NCBI RefSeq assembly: GCF_000447205.1
Contig: NZ_AUWY01000136.1
Coordinates: 124,001-188,000, forward strand
Direction of reading: 5' to 3'
From: Sphingobium ummariense RL-3
Lineage (GTDB): Bacteria; Pseudomonadota; Alphaproteobacteria; Sphingomonadales; Sphingomonadaceae
DNA length: 64,000 bases
Shown here piece after piece: positions 28,139-36,883 of this stretch. Made by a program: the position numbers and the translations under genes. Below the pieces are notes generated by a model, which did no database searches, was not told where the DNA came from, and saw only the letters and a list, made by a program, of their open reading frames with translations. Every line of letters begins with the position of its first letter. Within the stretch, counting starts at the first letter, position 1.

Positions 28139-28217
28139 TCCGTCGCTCCCTGTGAGACCCATGCGTTCCGATGTTGCCGGTCAGTGCGCGGCGCGCCAGT
28201 GCGCCGAAAGTCGTAGA

Positions 28218-29183
28218 TCAGACGGAGGTGACGCCATGACCAGCGGCGAAAGTGGCGAACAGCTCGGGCCAGATGGCGCCCTGCTTCGTCCTGGGCAGCT
28301 TGACGCCGAACCCATGACCGCCATCCTCGAACATGTGCAGCGCCACGGGGCGCTTTGCTGCCTCCATCGCCCGGAACAGAGCAAGCGCGTTGGCCGGCGG
28401 CACCAGCGTATCGTCGGTCGCATGGAAGATGAAAATGGGCGTGGTCCGCGTATCAACCCGGCGATCGACCGAATAGGCACGGCGCATCGCTGGGGACGCG
28501 CCCGTTCCCAGCAGGTTGTCGCGAGACCCGGCATGGGTGAAGGGCTCCTCCAAGCTGACCACCGGATAGCCGAGGCCCGCAACGTCCGGGCGCGCCGGCT
28601 GCGAGTCAGCAGCATCGACGGGATCATAGACGGTTTCGGCATGCCGCGTCGCCAGCGATCCCGCCAGATGTCCGCCGGCTGAAAAGCCCAGGACGCCGAC
28701 CCGGCCGGGATCGACGCCGAAGCTGCGCGCCCGCGCTCGGATCAGCCGCATCGCGCGTTGCGCATCCTGCAGGGGCACGTCCTGCCGCCGGTTCCAGCCT
28801 TCGGCGGGCAGGCGGTAGAGCAGGATGAAGGCGGTGATCCCACGGGCATTGAGCCATTCAGCTTGGCTCGTCCCCTCATTGTCGTAGGAGAGGAACTCAT
28901 AGCCGCCGCCGGGAATGGCTAGCATCGCCGCGCCATTGGGACGGGCAGGGCGGCGCATCACCATCATCGGCCGGTCGATGCCACGGATCCAGCGATCGGG
29001 ATGTGCGGGATCTTCGTGCCGCCGTTCGATCGAGCGGACGATCTTTGCATCGGTCTTGCCCGGCGGCGGCCCCGGCCACAGATCAATGACCTCATCGGCC
29101 GCCACCGTCTGCGCTTCTGCAACATACGGCAGAGTGGCCAGACCAGCGCCGATCAGCGCCGAACGACGATCCATATCCTTCAT
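28218..29183 (-). CDS. Exported alpha/beta hydrolase, acetyl-esterase-like
   Basis: 321 aa. A Tat-like leader (MDRRSALIGAGLATLPYVAEA) precedes an alpha/beta hydrolase fold. IPGGGYEFLSYDNEG is the oxyanion-hole HGGG-like segment, VLGFSAGGHLAGS carries the nucleophile Ser, FHATDDTLVPP the Asp, and EDGGHGFGV the His. These residues and the lead position in a GH31/GH1 operon favour a carbohydrate esterase removing acetyl groups from a hemicellulose-type oligosaccharide; this is an inference. ATG 29183 with GAGG upstream was chosen because the longer frame has no leader. Confidence 0.8.
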   Translation of the reverse strand: MKDMDRRSALIGAGLATLPYVAEAQTVAADEVIDLWPGPPPGKTDAKIVRSIERRHEDPAHPDRWIRGIDRPMMVMRRPARPNGAAMLAIPGGGYEFLSYDNEGTSQAEWLNARGITAFILLYRLPAEGWNRRQDVPLQDAQRAMRLIRARARSFGVDPGRVGVLGFSAGGHLAGSLATRHAETVYDPVDAADSQPARPDVAGLGYPVVSLEEPFTHAGSRDNLLGTGASPAMRRAYSVDRRVDTRTTPIFIFHATDDTLVPPANALALFRAMEAAKRPVALHMFEDGGHGFGVKLPRTKQGAIWPELFATFAAGHGVTSV

Positions 29184-29299
29184 TGCCCATCCTCTTTCAA
29201 ACGCCGTATGCGCATGGGGGGCGCAAGCGGCCCCAAGCCGATTTTGGAAAAATGTATGAGTATTAGGCCGGGCGCAAGGGGCGAAGCCGCGCGCTATCA

Positions 29300-30230
29300 T
29301 CACGATTGCCCAACTGCCCATGATCCGCGCGCGAACCAGAGCCGCGGGCCGACCTTGTACTGGCCCTGATCCTCGCCGACGCCGGTGAAGACCGACGAAC
29401 GGTAATTGGCGTTGAGATTGGCGACGAAGCCCGGACCGAATTGCGTGTTGATGCCGCTCGACAGGGTCCAGCGCGGCGCATAGGGGAATTGGGTGTCGGT
29501 GAGTTCGACCGTGCTGCTTGCCCCTTCGGGCAGGACGAAGTCGGTGAATTTGGTGTGGACATGGCCGACAGGCCTTGGGCCAACGGATAGCTGAGGTTGA
29601 AGACAGCCAGATCGTTGTCGATCTTGCCCCGGCTCGGCTGGTCGCCGGTGGCTATGCGATGGTGGAAATAATTGGGCGCATCGGTGCGGGCATATTCGTA
29701 GAGATAGCCGCCGTCGCGCCGCACGCGGTTATAGCTGGCGACCGCCTCAAGCCCAGGGATAGCCTTGGGCGTCCATTTGATCTTGCCGCGCAGATTGAGC
29801 GATTCCAGCGCATCGCTATATTCGTCACGGGTGACGTTATAGATGAGGCGGCGATCATTGCGGCGCTCAGCCGATAGTCGTACGCCCAGCTCATCCTCGA
29901 TGATCGGGCCGCCAAACGCCGCCGAAAAGGTGCGATCGTCATATTCGGTCCACAGCACGCGCGCATCGCCGCCCCAGCGGGTCAGCGAGGGATCCTTGCT
30001 GGTGATGACGATGCCGCCGGCTAGGGCGTTGAGGCCCTGAATGGTCGACTGCGGCCCGCCAGCACTTCCACCCGCTGCACGTCCCACAAGTCGGTAGACC
30101 GCCATAGAGAACCCATCTGGGGACCGGCGCGCCATCGACATAGACGCTGGCGGCGTCCGCCTGTCCGCCTGCGCCGACGCCGTTATTGCTGCAGGGGTGG
30201 AGCGAATGCGGGTCGATCTTGGTCTTGAGA
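29300..30230 (-). pseudogene. TonB-dependent receptor, truncated and frameshifted
   Basis: The fragments follow FecA-type receptor order on the reverse strand. First comes plug sequence in one frame (ADAASVYVDGAPVPRWVL near 30110-30170), then after a frameshift GPQSTIQGLNALAGG with a barrel segment (SLTRWGGDARVLWTEYDD to IDNDLAVFNLSYPLAQ). After another shift near 29570, barrel strands such as FPYAPRWTLSSGINTQFG and NYRSSVFTGVGED lead to an early stop at 29300. The middle of the barrel, the N-terminus and the final strands are missing. It lies directly upstream of, and co-directional with, the esterase/GH31/GH1 operon, so it is probably the dead outer-membrane receptor of that glycan system. 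Confidence 0.75.
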
Positions 30231-30373
30231 CTGATCGGGGAAGGCGCTTTGCAATCTGGTCGCTGCTGTTCCTTCTGGGATCGGCGCCGGACCTGGAAAC
30301 CGCATTCGAGAATCCTGCCGACCGTGAGGCGGCGCGCAACTTCATGGATATGATGGAAGAAGCGAAGCCATGA
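30206..30373 (+). pseudogene. Possible C-terminal remnant of an unrecognised protein
   Basis: A 55-codon forward frame, including GRRFAIWSLLFLLGSAPD and ADREAARNFMDMMEEA, looks more protein-like than the reverse reading. It starts where the TonB pseudogene sequence fades out. It may be the tail of a larger gene joined here by a rearrangement. I cannot name a family, and it could be chance. Confidence 0.3.
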
Positions 30374-30511
30374 TGACGGCCGATCATTGCCCTCCTGATG
30401 GTGCATCCTTTTCCGACGGCATCCCAGGGACGACAAGCGCTCATTTTTGCAACGATCCGTGCCGATCATTGCGTTGGATCGATAGGGGTGAAACAGGCAT
30501 CAGGATCACGC

Positions 30512-31492
30512 ATGCGCGCGATCCGCTTTATCCCGTCCCTTGATCCGTTTCTGCTGTTTCTGATAGCGACAGTAGCGACGGCGTCCTTCCTGCCCGTCCG
30601 GGGCATGGCGGCAGCGTGGATCGGGCTGATCGCCGATCTGGCGATCGTCCTGCTGTTTTTCTTGCATGGCGCAAAGCTGTCCCGCGACGCGATCATGCAG
30701 GGCATCGGCAACTGGCGACTGCATCTGCTGGTGTTCGGATCCACCTATATCCTGTTCCCGACGATTGGTCTGGGCGCAGTCGGCCTGTCGGGCCGGTGGA
30801 TCGATCCACTATTGCTGTCGGGCTTGCTCTATCTGACACTATTGCCTTCTACCGTACAATCGTCGATCGCTTTCACCGCGATCGCCGGCGGCAATGTCGC
30901 TGCCGCGGTGTGCAGCGCTTCGCTTTCCAACCTGGTCGGCATCCTGCTGACGCCGCTGCTGGTCAGCCTGTTGATGACTACGAGCGGAAGCGGCGTGCAG
31001 ATGAGCTGGCATTCGATCGAGGCCATCCTGTTGCAACTGTTGCTGCCATTCGTCGCGGGCCACTTGCTGCGTCCGTTGATCGGCGGCTTCGTGACCCGTA
31101 ACAAGGGGATCCTGCAAATTGTCGATCGCGGATCGATCCTGCTGGTCGTCTATTCCGCCTTCAGCGCGGCGGTGGTGAACGGCATCTGGCTGATGTTGGG
31201 ATGGCGGGATATGGCGGCGTTACTGATTCTGAGCGCCCTCATATTGGCGATCGTCATGGGCGCTAATGTGCTGGTGGCCAGGCTTCTGAAGATGCCGCGA
31301 GAGGACGCGATCGTACTGCTCTTTTGCGGCTCCAAGAAAAGCCTGGTCTCGGGCGTGCCGATGGCAGGCGCCCTGTTCGCGCCGGCCAGCGTCGGGATGA
31401 TCGTGCTGCCGCTGATGGTCTTCCACCAGTTGCAGCTATTCGTCTGCGCCGCGCTGGCCGCGCGCTATCGCCGTCAAATGGAGGCGGGCTGA
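30512..31492 (+). CDS. Bile-acid:sodium-symporter-like (SBF/SLC10A7-type) permease
   Basis: About 326 aa, almost wholly hydrophobic with roughly ten transmembrane segments. FLHGAKLSRDAIMQGIGNWR, LLPSTVQSSIAFTAIAGGN and LLFCGSKKSLVSGVPMAG are the conserved blocks of the SBF-like family, which includes YfeH and SLC10A7. ATG 30512 was chosen because AGGA precedes it at 30502-30505; the longer upstream frame is not membrane-like. It heads the purine operon, with the hpxX start 1 bp after its stop, so it may move a pathway substrate or product. The transported compound is unknown. Confidence 0.8.
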   Translation: MRAIRFIPSLDPFLLFLIATVATASFLPVRGMAAAWIGLIADLAIVLLFFLHGAKLSRDAIMQGIGNWRLHLLVFGSTYILFPTIGLGAVGLSGRWIDPLLLSGLLYLTLLPSTVQSSIAFTAIAGGNVAAAVCSASLSNLVGILLTPLLVSLLMTTSGSGVQMSWHSIEAILLQLLLPFVAGHLLRPLIGGFVTRNKGILQIVDRGSILLVVYSAFSAAVVNGIWLMLGWRDMAALLILSALILAIVMGANVLVARLLKMPREDAIVLLFCGSKKSLVSGVPMAGALFAPASVGMIVLPLMVFHQLQLFVCAALAARYRRQMEAG

Positions 31493-31493
31493 C

Positions 31494-31673
31494 ATGAGCG
31501 AAGCGATGCGCGTGCCGGCCATTCCCCTGACCGACAAAGACGTCCTCGCCGTGGCGGCGATGCTCGATTTGCCGATCCTTCCGGCCTGTATGCCGGGCGT
31601 GCTGGCCAATCTGGCGCTGCTTGATCGCCATGCCCGCATTCTCCTGGCGGAGGGGGACGCAGAATGCGCATGA
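31494..31673 (+). CDS. hpxX: Small AtzG-like (DUF4089) protein, HpxX
   Basis: A 59 aa protein starting MSEAMRVPAIPL and containing LDLPILPACMPGVLANLALL, the helix pattern of AtzG/DUF4089 proteins. In the characterised AtzE-AtzG system such a protein forms a stable complex with the amidase encoded next to it, and here it directly precedes the AtzE-like amidase with a 10-bp overlap. Together with hpxY, hpxW and hpxZ in the same operon this supports the HpxX assignment of oxalurate catabolism. It begins 1 bp after the permease stop. The assignment rests on pattern and context, as the protein is too short for firm homology by eye. Confidence 0.7.
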   Translation: MSEAMRVPAIPLTDKDVLAVAAMLDLPILPACMPGVLANLALLDRHARILLAEGDAECA

Positions 31674-33010
31674 CGTCCGCCACCGCCATTGCCCAAGCCG
31701 TTCGTTCCCGCGAGGTGACGGCCCAGGCCGTTCTGGAGCAATGCCTGGCCGGGCTAGAGCGGGAAGGGGGGCGGCTGGTCGCCGTCACCCGCGTGCTCGC
31801 AGACCGCGCCCGCCGCGACGCAGCCGCCATCGACGCGGTCGTCGCGGCCGGTGGCGATCCGGGGCCGCTGGCGGCGGTACCCTATGGCGTCAAGGACCTG
31901 TTCGATGTGGAGGGTTTGCCCACCACGGCCGGCTCCGGCCTCTACGCGGACGCTCCGCCGGCGACGGCCGATGCGGACGCGATCGTGAAGCTGCGGAAGG
32001 CGGGCGCGGTGCTGGTAGCGACGCTCAACATGGACGAGTTCGCCTATGGCTTCGCGACGATCAACGCGCATCATGGCACGACGCGCAATCCCCATGACCT
32101 GGATCGGCTGGCGGGCGGATCGTCGGGTGGATCGGCGGCGATCGTCGCGGCCGGATTGCTGCCCTTCTCGCTCGGCTCCGATACCAATGGGTCCGTGCGG
32201 GTGCCCGCCAGCCTCACCGGCATCTATGGTCTGAAGCCCACCCATGGCGGCCTGCCGATGGGCGGCGTCTTCCCCTTCGCGCACAGTTTCGACGATGTCG
32301 GACCTTTCACCCTGTCGATCCAGGACATGCAATGCGTGTGGAGCGTGCTGACAGGCAAGAGTTTCGCGCCCCCCACGCGCGCGCCTCGCATCGCAAGACT
32401 GGGCGGTCGGTTCCGCGACAATGCCGATCCTGAGCAGATCGACGCGATCGACGCAATCGCGCCCAGTGCGTCTCTGGTCGAACTGCCCGACATCGGCGCG
32501 GCGCGATCGGCAGCGTTTCTGATCACAGCGTCGGAGGGCGGGGCGTTGCATCGCGCGGCGTTGGCGCGGGATCCGATGGCGTTCGATCCCGCTACCCGCG
32601 ATCGCCTAATCGCCGGCGCGCTGCTGCCGCCCAAACTCTATGCGGCCGCGCAGGACTTCAAGACGCGCTACCGGCGACGGATTGACGCGCTGATCGCCGA
32701 CTATGATGTACTGCTCGCGCCGGCGACACCCTGCGTCGCGCCGCCGATAGCCGATCCCAGAGTCCTGATCGATGGGGTTTGGTCGCCGGCCCGCGCGGAC
32801 CTCGGCATCCACAGCCAGCCGATCAGTTTCACCGGCCTGCCCTCGCTATGCGTCCCGCTGCACCGGCCAGACCAACTGCCGATCGGCATCCAGTTGATCG
32901 GGAAGGCGGGCGACGAAGACACATTATTCCGCTTTGCCGTGATGCTGGAAGAAGAGGGGCGGATCGGCGTAACATCGCCGACGGGTTTGTTTCAGGGGGA
33001 TTCATTATGA
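31664..33010 (+). CDS. hpxY: AtzE/HpxY-type amidase, oxalurate catabolism
   Basis: 448 aa amidase-signature enzyme. The Ser-cisSer-Lys triad is present: the Lys in VPYGVKDLFD (about residue 70), and the two Ser in DRLAGGSSGGSAAIVAAG (about 150-155) with the downstream SLGSDTNGSVRVPA. Length and the LNMDEFAYGF segment match AtzE-like amidases rather than GatA. In Klebsiella-type hpx systems HpxY is thought to act on oxalurate or a derivative; that substrate is inferred from the neighbours hpxX, hpxZ and hpxW. GGAGGGGG lies 8 nt before ATG 31664. Overlaps hpxX by 10 bp and the permease by 4 bp. Confidence 0.82.
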   Translation: MRMTSATAIAQAVRSREVTAQAVLEQCLAGLEREGGRLVAVTRVLADRARRDAAAIDAVVAAGGDPGPLAAVPYGVKDLFDVEGLPTTAGSGLYADAPPATADADAIVKLRKAGAVLVATLNMDEFAYGFATINAHHGTTRNPHDLDRLAGGSSGGSAAIVAAGLLPFSLGSDTNGSVRVPASLTGIYGLKPTHGGLPMGGVFPFAHSFDDVGPFTLSIQDMQCVWSVLTGKSFAPPTRAPRIARLGGRFRDNADPEQIDAIDAIAPSASLVELPDIGAARSAAFLITASEGGALHRAALARDPMAFDPATRDRLIAGALLPPKLYAAAQDFKTRYRRRIDALIADYDVLLAPATPCVAPPIADPRVLIDGVWSPARADLGIHSQPISFTGLPSLCVPLHRPDQLPIGIQLIGKAGDEDTLFRFAVMLEEEGRIGVTSPTGLFQGDSL

Positions 33011-34377
33011 CAGATGTCGTTTCGCCGGGCGTGGCGGCGACTGCGCTGCCGCCGACCAGTCGCGTCGACCGCTATTTCGCCCTGACTGAGCGCGGCACGA
33101 CAACCCGCACGGAGATATTGGCGGGCGTCACCACCTTCCTCACCATGGCCTATATCGTGCTGGTCAATCCGTCGATCCTGAGCGCGGCGGGGATGCCGGT
33201 CGCGTCGGTGGCGGCGGCGACCTGCTTTGCCGCCGCCTTCGCCTCCATTCTGATGGGCCTGGTCGCCAACACGCCGCTGGCGCTGGCGCCGGGAATGGGC
33301 CTCAACGCCTATTTCGCCTTCACTGTCGTCGGTCAGATGGGGGTGCCTTGGCCGGTGGCGCTGGGATGCGTGTTCATTTCCGGCCTCGCCTTCCTGATTT
33401 TGACGCTGACCGGCGTGCGGCAGATGATTGTTGCGGTGATCCCGCCTTATCTGTTCGCGGCGGTGGCGGGGGGCATCGGCCTGTTTATCGGTTTCATCGG
33501 CCTCAAGAACGCCGGCATCATCGCCGCCAATCCGGCAACCTTCGTGGCGCTGGGTGACCTCAAGGCGCCGGGCGCGGCGCTGGCCCTGCTGGGGCTAGCG
33601 GTGATCGGCGCGCTCAGCGTCTGGAATGTGCGCGGCGCGATGCTGTTCGGCATCGTTGGCACCACCATCGTCGGCTGGTTGACCGGGCAAGTGTCGGTCA
33701 ATCCTGCGCCCTATGACCTGTCCGCGCTCACCGGCACGGCGTTCAAGCTCGACCTGCCCGGCGTGCTCGGGCTGACCGGGACGCACGGCATCGGCCTTGT
33801 AGAAATCCTGTTCGTTTTCCTGTTCGTCGATCTGTTCGACAATATCGGCACTTTGGTCGCCGTCACCAAGCGCGCCGGCCTGATGGACGCGGCGGGCCGC
33901 ATCCCAGGCCTCAACCGCATCCTGATCACGGACGCGGTTGCGACCATGGTGGGATCGATCGCGGGCACCAGCACCGTCACTTCCTATGTCGAAAGCGCAG
34001 CGGGCGTGCAGGCCGGCGGGCGCACGGGCCTGACCGCCGTGGTCACCGGCATCCTGTTCCTGGCGACGATGTTCGTCGCGCCCTACGCGCAGATCGTGCC
34101 CCTGGCGGCTACCGCCCCGGCCCTGATCATCGTCGGCGGGCTGATGCTGCTGCCCTTGACAGAGATCGAGTGGGAAGACCCGATGGCGGCGATCCCCGCC
34201 TTCCTCACCGTCGCGATGATCCCGCTGACCTTCTCCATCGCCAACGGCCTCGCCTTCGGCATCACCGCCCATGCGGCACTGAAACTGATCCGCGGCCGGG
34301 CGACGAGGACCGACTGGTTCCTGTTCCTTCTTGCCGGACTGTTCGTCGTCCGCTTCGTCTGGATGTCCGCCGCATGA
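33007..34377 (+). CDS. AzgA/GhxP-type purine permease
   Basis: 456 aa inner-membrane transporter with about 12-14 transmembrane helices. The N-terminal ERGTTTRTEILAGVTTFLTM with YIVLVNPSIL and ALAPGMGLNAYFAF are signatures of the AzgA subfamily of NCS2-like purine transporters (adenine, guanine, hypoxanthine). FLFVDLFDNIGTLVAVTKRAG and GTSTVTSYVESAAGV form the substrate-binding region. ATG 33007 with CAGGGGGA upstream overlaps the hpxY stop by 4 bp. In this operon it most likely imports purine bases released in the periplasm. The exact specificity cannot be read. Confidence 0.92.
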   Translation: MTDVVSPGVAATALPPTSRVDRYFALTERGTTTRTEILAGVTTFLTMAYIVLVNPSILSAAGMPVASVAAATCFAAAFASILMGLVANTPLALAPGMGLNAYFAFTVVGQMGVPWPVALGCVFISGLAFLILTLTGVRQMIVAVIPPYLFAAVAGGIGLFIGFIGLKNAGIIAANPATFVALGDLKAPGAALALLGLAVIGALSVWNVRGAMLFGIVGTTIVGWLTGQVSVNPAPYDLSALTGTAFKLDLPGVLGLTGTHGIGLVEILFVFLFVDLFDNIGTLVAVTKRAGLMDAAGRIPGLNRILITDAVATMVGSIAGTSTVTSYVESAAGVQAGGRTGLTAVVTGILFLATMFVAPYAQIVPLAATAPALIIVGGLMLLPLTEIEWEDPMAAIPAFLTVAMIPLTFSIANGLAFGITAHAALKLIRGRATRTDWFLFLLAGLFVVRFVWMSAA

Positions 34378-35300
34378 TCCGTTTTTTCACCTTTGCCTTC
34401 CTCTCCTTCTTCGCCGCGCCGGCTTTCGCCCAGAAGCTGGACGATACGCCGCGCACGGTGGTGATGACGGCTTACCGGCCGGAGTGGAATGCGCTGGTCG
34501 CCCATGTCGAGCAGCCGCAGGAGCACAAGATCAATGGCATGACACTGCTAACGGGAACGATGTCGGGCAAGCCGGTCATCCTGATGATGAGCGGAGTGTC
34601 AATCGTGAACGCGGCGATGAACAGCCAGATCGTCATCGATCGTTTCGCGGTGAAGCGCATCGTTTTTTCCGGCATCGCCGGCGGCGTCGATCCGGCGTTG
34701 TCGATCGGCGACGTGATCGTGGCGGACAGTTGGGGCCAGTATCTGGAGGCGAGCTTCGCCCGGCGCACCAGGACCGGCTATGTCCCGCCCGAAAATGCCG
34801 GGCCGGACGCGCCCGCCAACTGGAACTTCATCTTCCCGCGCGGCACCACGGTCGGCAACGAGACGACACCGGCACGGCGCTTCTTCCGCTTCGCCGTTGA
34901 TCCCGCGCTGCTGGACATCGCCCGAAAAGTTGTGCCCGCTCTGAAGTTGGAGCGCTGCGTCCCTCATCATCCCGAAGCATTGCCCGGATCCGCGCTGTGC
35001 CTGCCGAAATCGCCGAAGATCGTCATCGGCGGCACCGGGGTATCGGCGGGCATCTTCGCCGACAATGCGGCCTTTCGCCAATATCTGCGCAAGGCCTGGG
35101 GCGCGCGCCTGCTGGACATGGAGAGCGCGGCGGTGGCGCAGGTCGCCTATGCCAATCGCGTGCCGGCCATCTTCTTCCGCAGCCTTTCCGACCTTGCCGG
35201 CGGCGACGCCACCAAGAATATGGAGGATACCTTCGAACATCTGGCTTCGGTGAACAGCGCGCATGTCGTGCGCGCCTATGTCGCGGCCTTGCCGGACTGA
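34374..35300 (+). CDS. Exported nucleoside phosphorylase/nucleosidase-fold protein
   Basis: 308 aa with a signal peptide (FFTFAFLSFFAAPAFA). The body is of the PNP/UDP-phosphorylase or MTA/SAH-nucleosidase fold: MSGVSIVNAAMNSQIVID, IVFSGIAGGVDPALSIGD and, near the C-terminus, LLDMESAAVAQVAYANRVPA with the purine- or ribose-contacting Glu, then FRSLSDLAGG. Most family members are cytosolic, so the leader is notable. Between a purine permease and hpxW it probably splits purine nucleosides in the periplasm so that the base can be imported. Overlaps the permease by 4 bp and hpxW by 1 bp. Confidence 0.8.
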   Translation: MIRFFTFAFLSFFAAPAFAQKLDDTPRTVVMTAYRPEWNALVAHVEQPQEHKINGMTLLTGTMSGKPVILMMSGVSIVNAAMNSQIVIDRFAVKRIVFSGIAGGVDPALSIGDVIVADSWGQYLEASFARRTRTGYVPPENAGPDAPANWNFIFPRGTTVGNETTPARRFFRFAVDPALLDIARKVVPALKLERCVPHHPEALPGSALCLPKSPKIVIGGTGVSAGIFADNAAFRQYLRKAWGARLLDMESAAVAQVAYANRVPAIFFRSLSDLAGGDATKNMEDTFEHLASVNSAHVVRAYVAALPD

Positions 35301-36883
35301 TGGCGATGCGGACCGTTTCCGGCCGAGGCGGTATGGCGACCGCACCCCATCATCTGGCAGCAACGGCCGGGTGCGACGTGCTGCGCGACGGCGGCAATGC
35401 GGTCGAAGCCTGCGTGGCGATAGCTGCGACGCTGGCCGTGGTCTATCCGCATATGACGGGAATAGGCGGCGACGGCTTCTGGCTCATCGCCGAGCCGGAC
35501 GGGCATGTGCATGGCATCCATGGCTGCGGCGGTGCGGCGATCAAGGCGGACCTCTCCCTCTATGCAGGGATGGCCGCCGTGCCGACGCGCGGCCCGCTGG
35601 CGGCGAACACCGTCGCGGGGACCATATCCGGCTGGGAAGCGGCATTGGCGGGGAGCGACGGAACGATGCCGCTCGATCGCCTGCTGCTCGACGCCATCGG
35701 CCATGCCAGGGCGGGGGTGGCGGTGACGAAGGGCGGCGCGGGCATCGCGGCGGCCAAGGGCGGTGAGTTGCGGGTGCAGCCAGGCGACTATGGGGCGACC
35801 TTCGAGCCGGAAGGGCGCCCTCTGGTCGAAGGCGACATATTGAAACAGCCCGCGCTCGCCGACACGCTGGAGAGGCTGGCGATTGATGGCTTGGCGAGCT
35901 TCTACACCGGCGCTCTGGCTGCCGATATCGCCGCCGATCTCGAAGCACTAGGCAGCCCTGTGTCCGCCGCCGATCTCGCGGCGCACGCCGCTACGCGCCC
36001 CGCCCCCCTCCATGTTCCGATCAGGGGCGCGACCCTCTACAACAGCGCGCCGCCTACCCAGGGTTTCGCCTCGCTGCTCATCCTCGCCCTGTTCGACCGG
36101 CTGGGCGCGGAGAGTGTCGATGCCTTCGACCATGTCCATGGGCTGGTCGAGGCGACCAAGCAGGCCTTTCTGCTGCGTGATCGTCATGTCGGCGATCAGG
36201 CCTTCCACGATTATGATTATCAGGGTCTCTTGGATGATGGCAGCGCGCTCGACAGCCTGGCCGCGAAGATCGATCCGGTGCAGGCACTGCCATGGCCGCA
36301 GCTGCCGCAATGGGGCGACACCTGCTGGTTCGCGGCGGCGGACGGCGAGGGCCGGGTCGTCAGCTGCATCCAGTCCACCTATTTCGAATTCGGCTCCGGC
36401 GTCGTGCTGCCCAGGACCGGCATCACCTGGCAGAACAGAGGCTCCAGCTTCCGCCTCGCGCCGGGCGGCTGGAACGCGCTCAAGCCCGGCCGCAAGCCAT
36501 TCCACACCCTCAACCCCGCGCTCGTCAGGTTCGATGACGGCCGGGTCATGGCCTATGGCACGATGGGCGGCGAAGGCCAGCCGCAGACGCAGGCGGCGCT
36601 CTTCAGCCGCTACGCCTGCTTCGGCGTCGACCTGCAACAGGCGATCAGCGGACCACGCTGGCTGCTCGGCCGCACCTGGGGCGAGGAGAGCACCACGCTG
36701 AAGCTGGAAGACGGATTCGATGACCAACTGTATGCCGACCTCGCCAACGCCGGCCATGATGTCGAGCGAGTTGGGCCGCTAACCGCGACCATGGGCCATG
36801 CCGGCGCGATCGTGCGCCATTGCGATGGCAGGCTGGACGGCGCGACTGATCCTCGAAGCGACGGCGCGGTGGCGACATGGTAA
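35300..36883 (+). CDS. hpxW: Gamma-glutamyltransferase-family oxamate amidohydrolase
   Basis: 527 aa Ntn-hydrolase of the gamma-glutamyltransferase superfamily. N-terminal GCDVLRDGGNAVEACVAIAA and GIGGDGFWL are standard for the fold. The autocleavage and nucleophile Thr is expected in WGDTCWFAAADGEGRVVS (near residue 340). C-terminal TLNPALVRFDDGRVMAYGTM with MGGEGQPQ matches the oxamate amidohydrolase branch (HpxW) rather than classical GGT. There is no signal peptide, fitting a cytosolic role. Expected reaction: oxamate to oxalate plus ammonia, the end of oxalurate catabolism. Context with hpxX, hpxY and hpxZ supports this. Confidence 0.82.
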   Translation: MAMRTVSGRGGMATAPHHLAATAGCDVLRDGGNAVEACVAIAATLAVVYPHMTGIGGDGFWLIAEPDGHVHGIHGCGGAAIKADLSLYAGMAAVPTRGPLAANTVAGTISGWEAALAGSDGTMPLDRLLLDAIGHARAGVAVTKGGAGIAAAKGGELRVQPGDYGATFEPEGRPLVEGDILKQPALADTLERLAIDGLASFYTGALAADIAADLEALGSPVSAADLAAHAATRPAPLHVPIRGATLYNSAPPTQGFASLLILALFDRLGAESVDAFDHVHGLVEATKQAFLLRDRHVGDQAFHDYDYQGLLDDGSALDSLAAKIDPVQALPWPQLPQWGDTCWFAAADGEGRVVSCIQSTYFEFGSGVVLPRTGITWQNRGSSFRLAPGGWNALKPGRKPFHTLNPALVRFDDGRVMAYGTMGGEGQPQTQAALFSRYACFGVDLQQAISGPRWLLGRTWGEESTTLKLEDGFDDQLYADLANAGHDVERVGPLTATMGHAGAIVRHCDGRLDGATDPRSDGAVATW

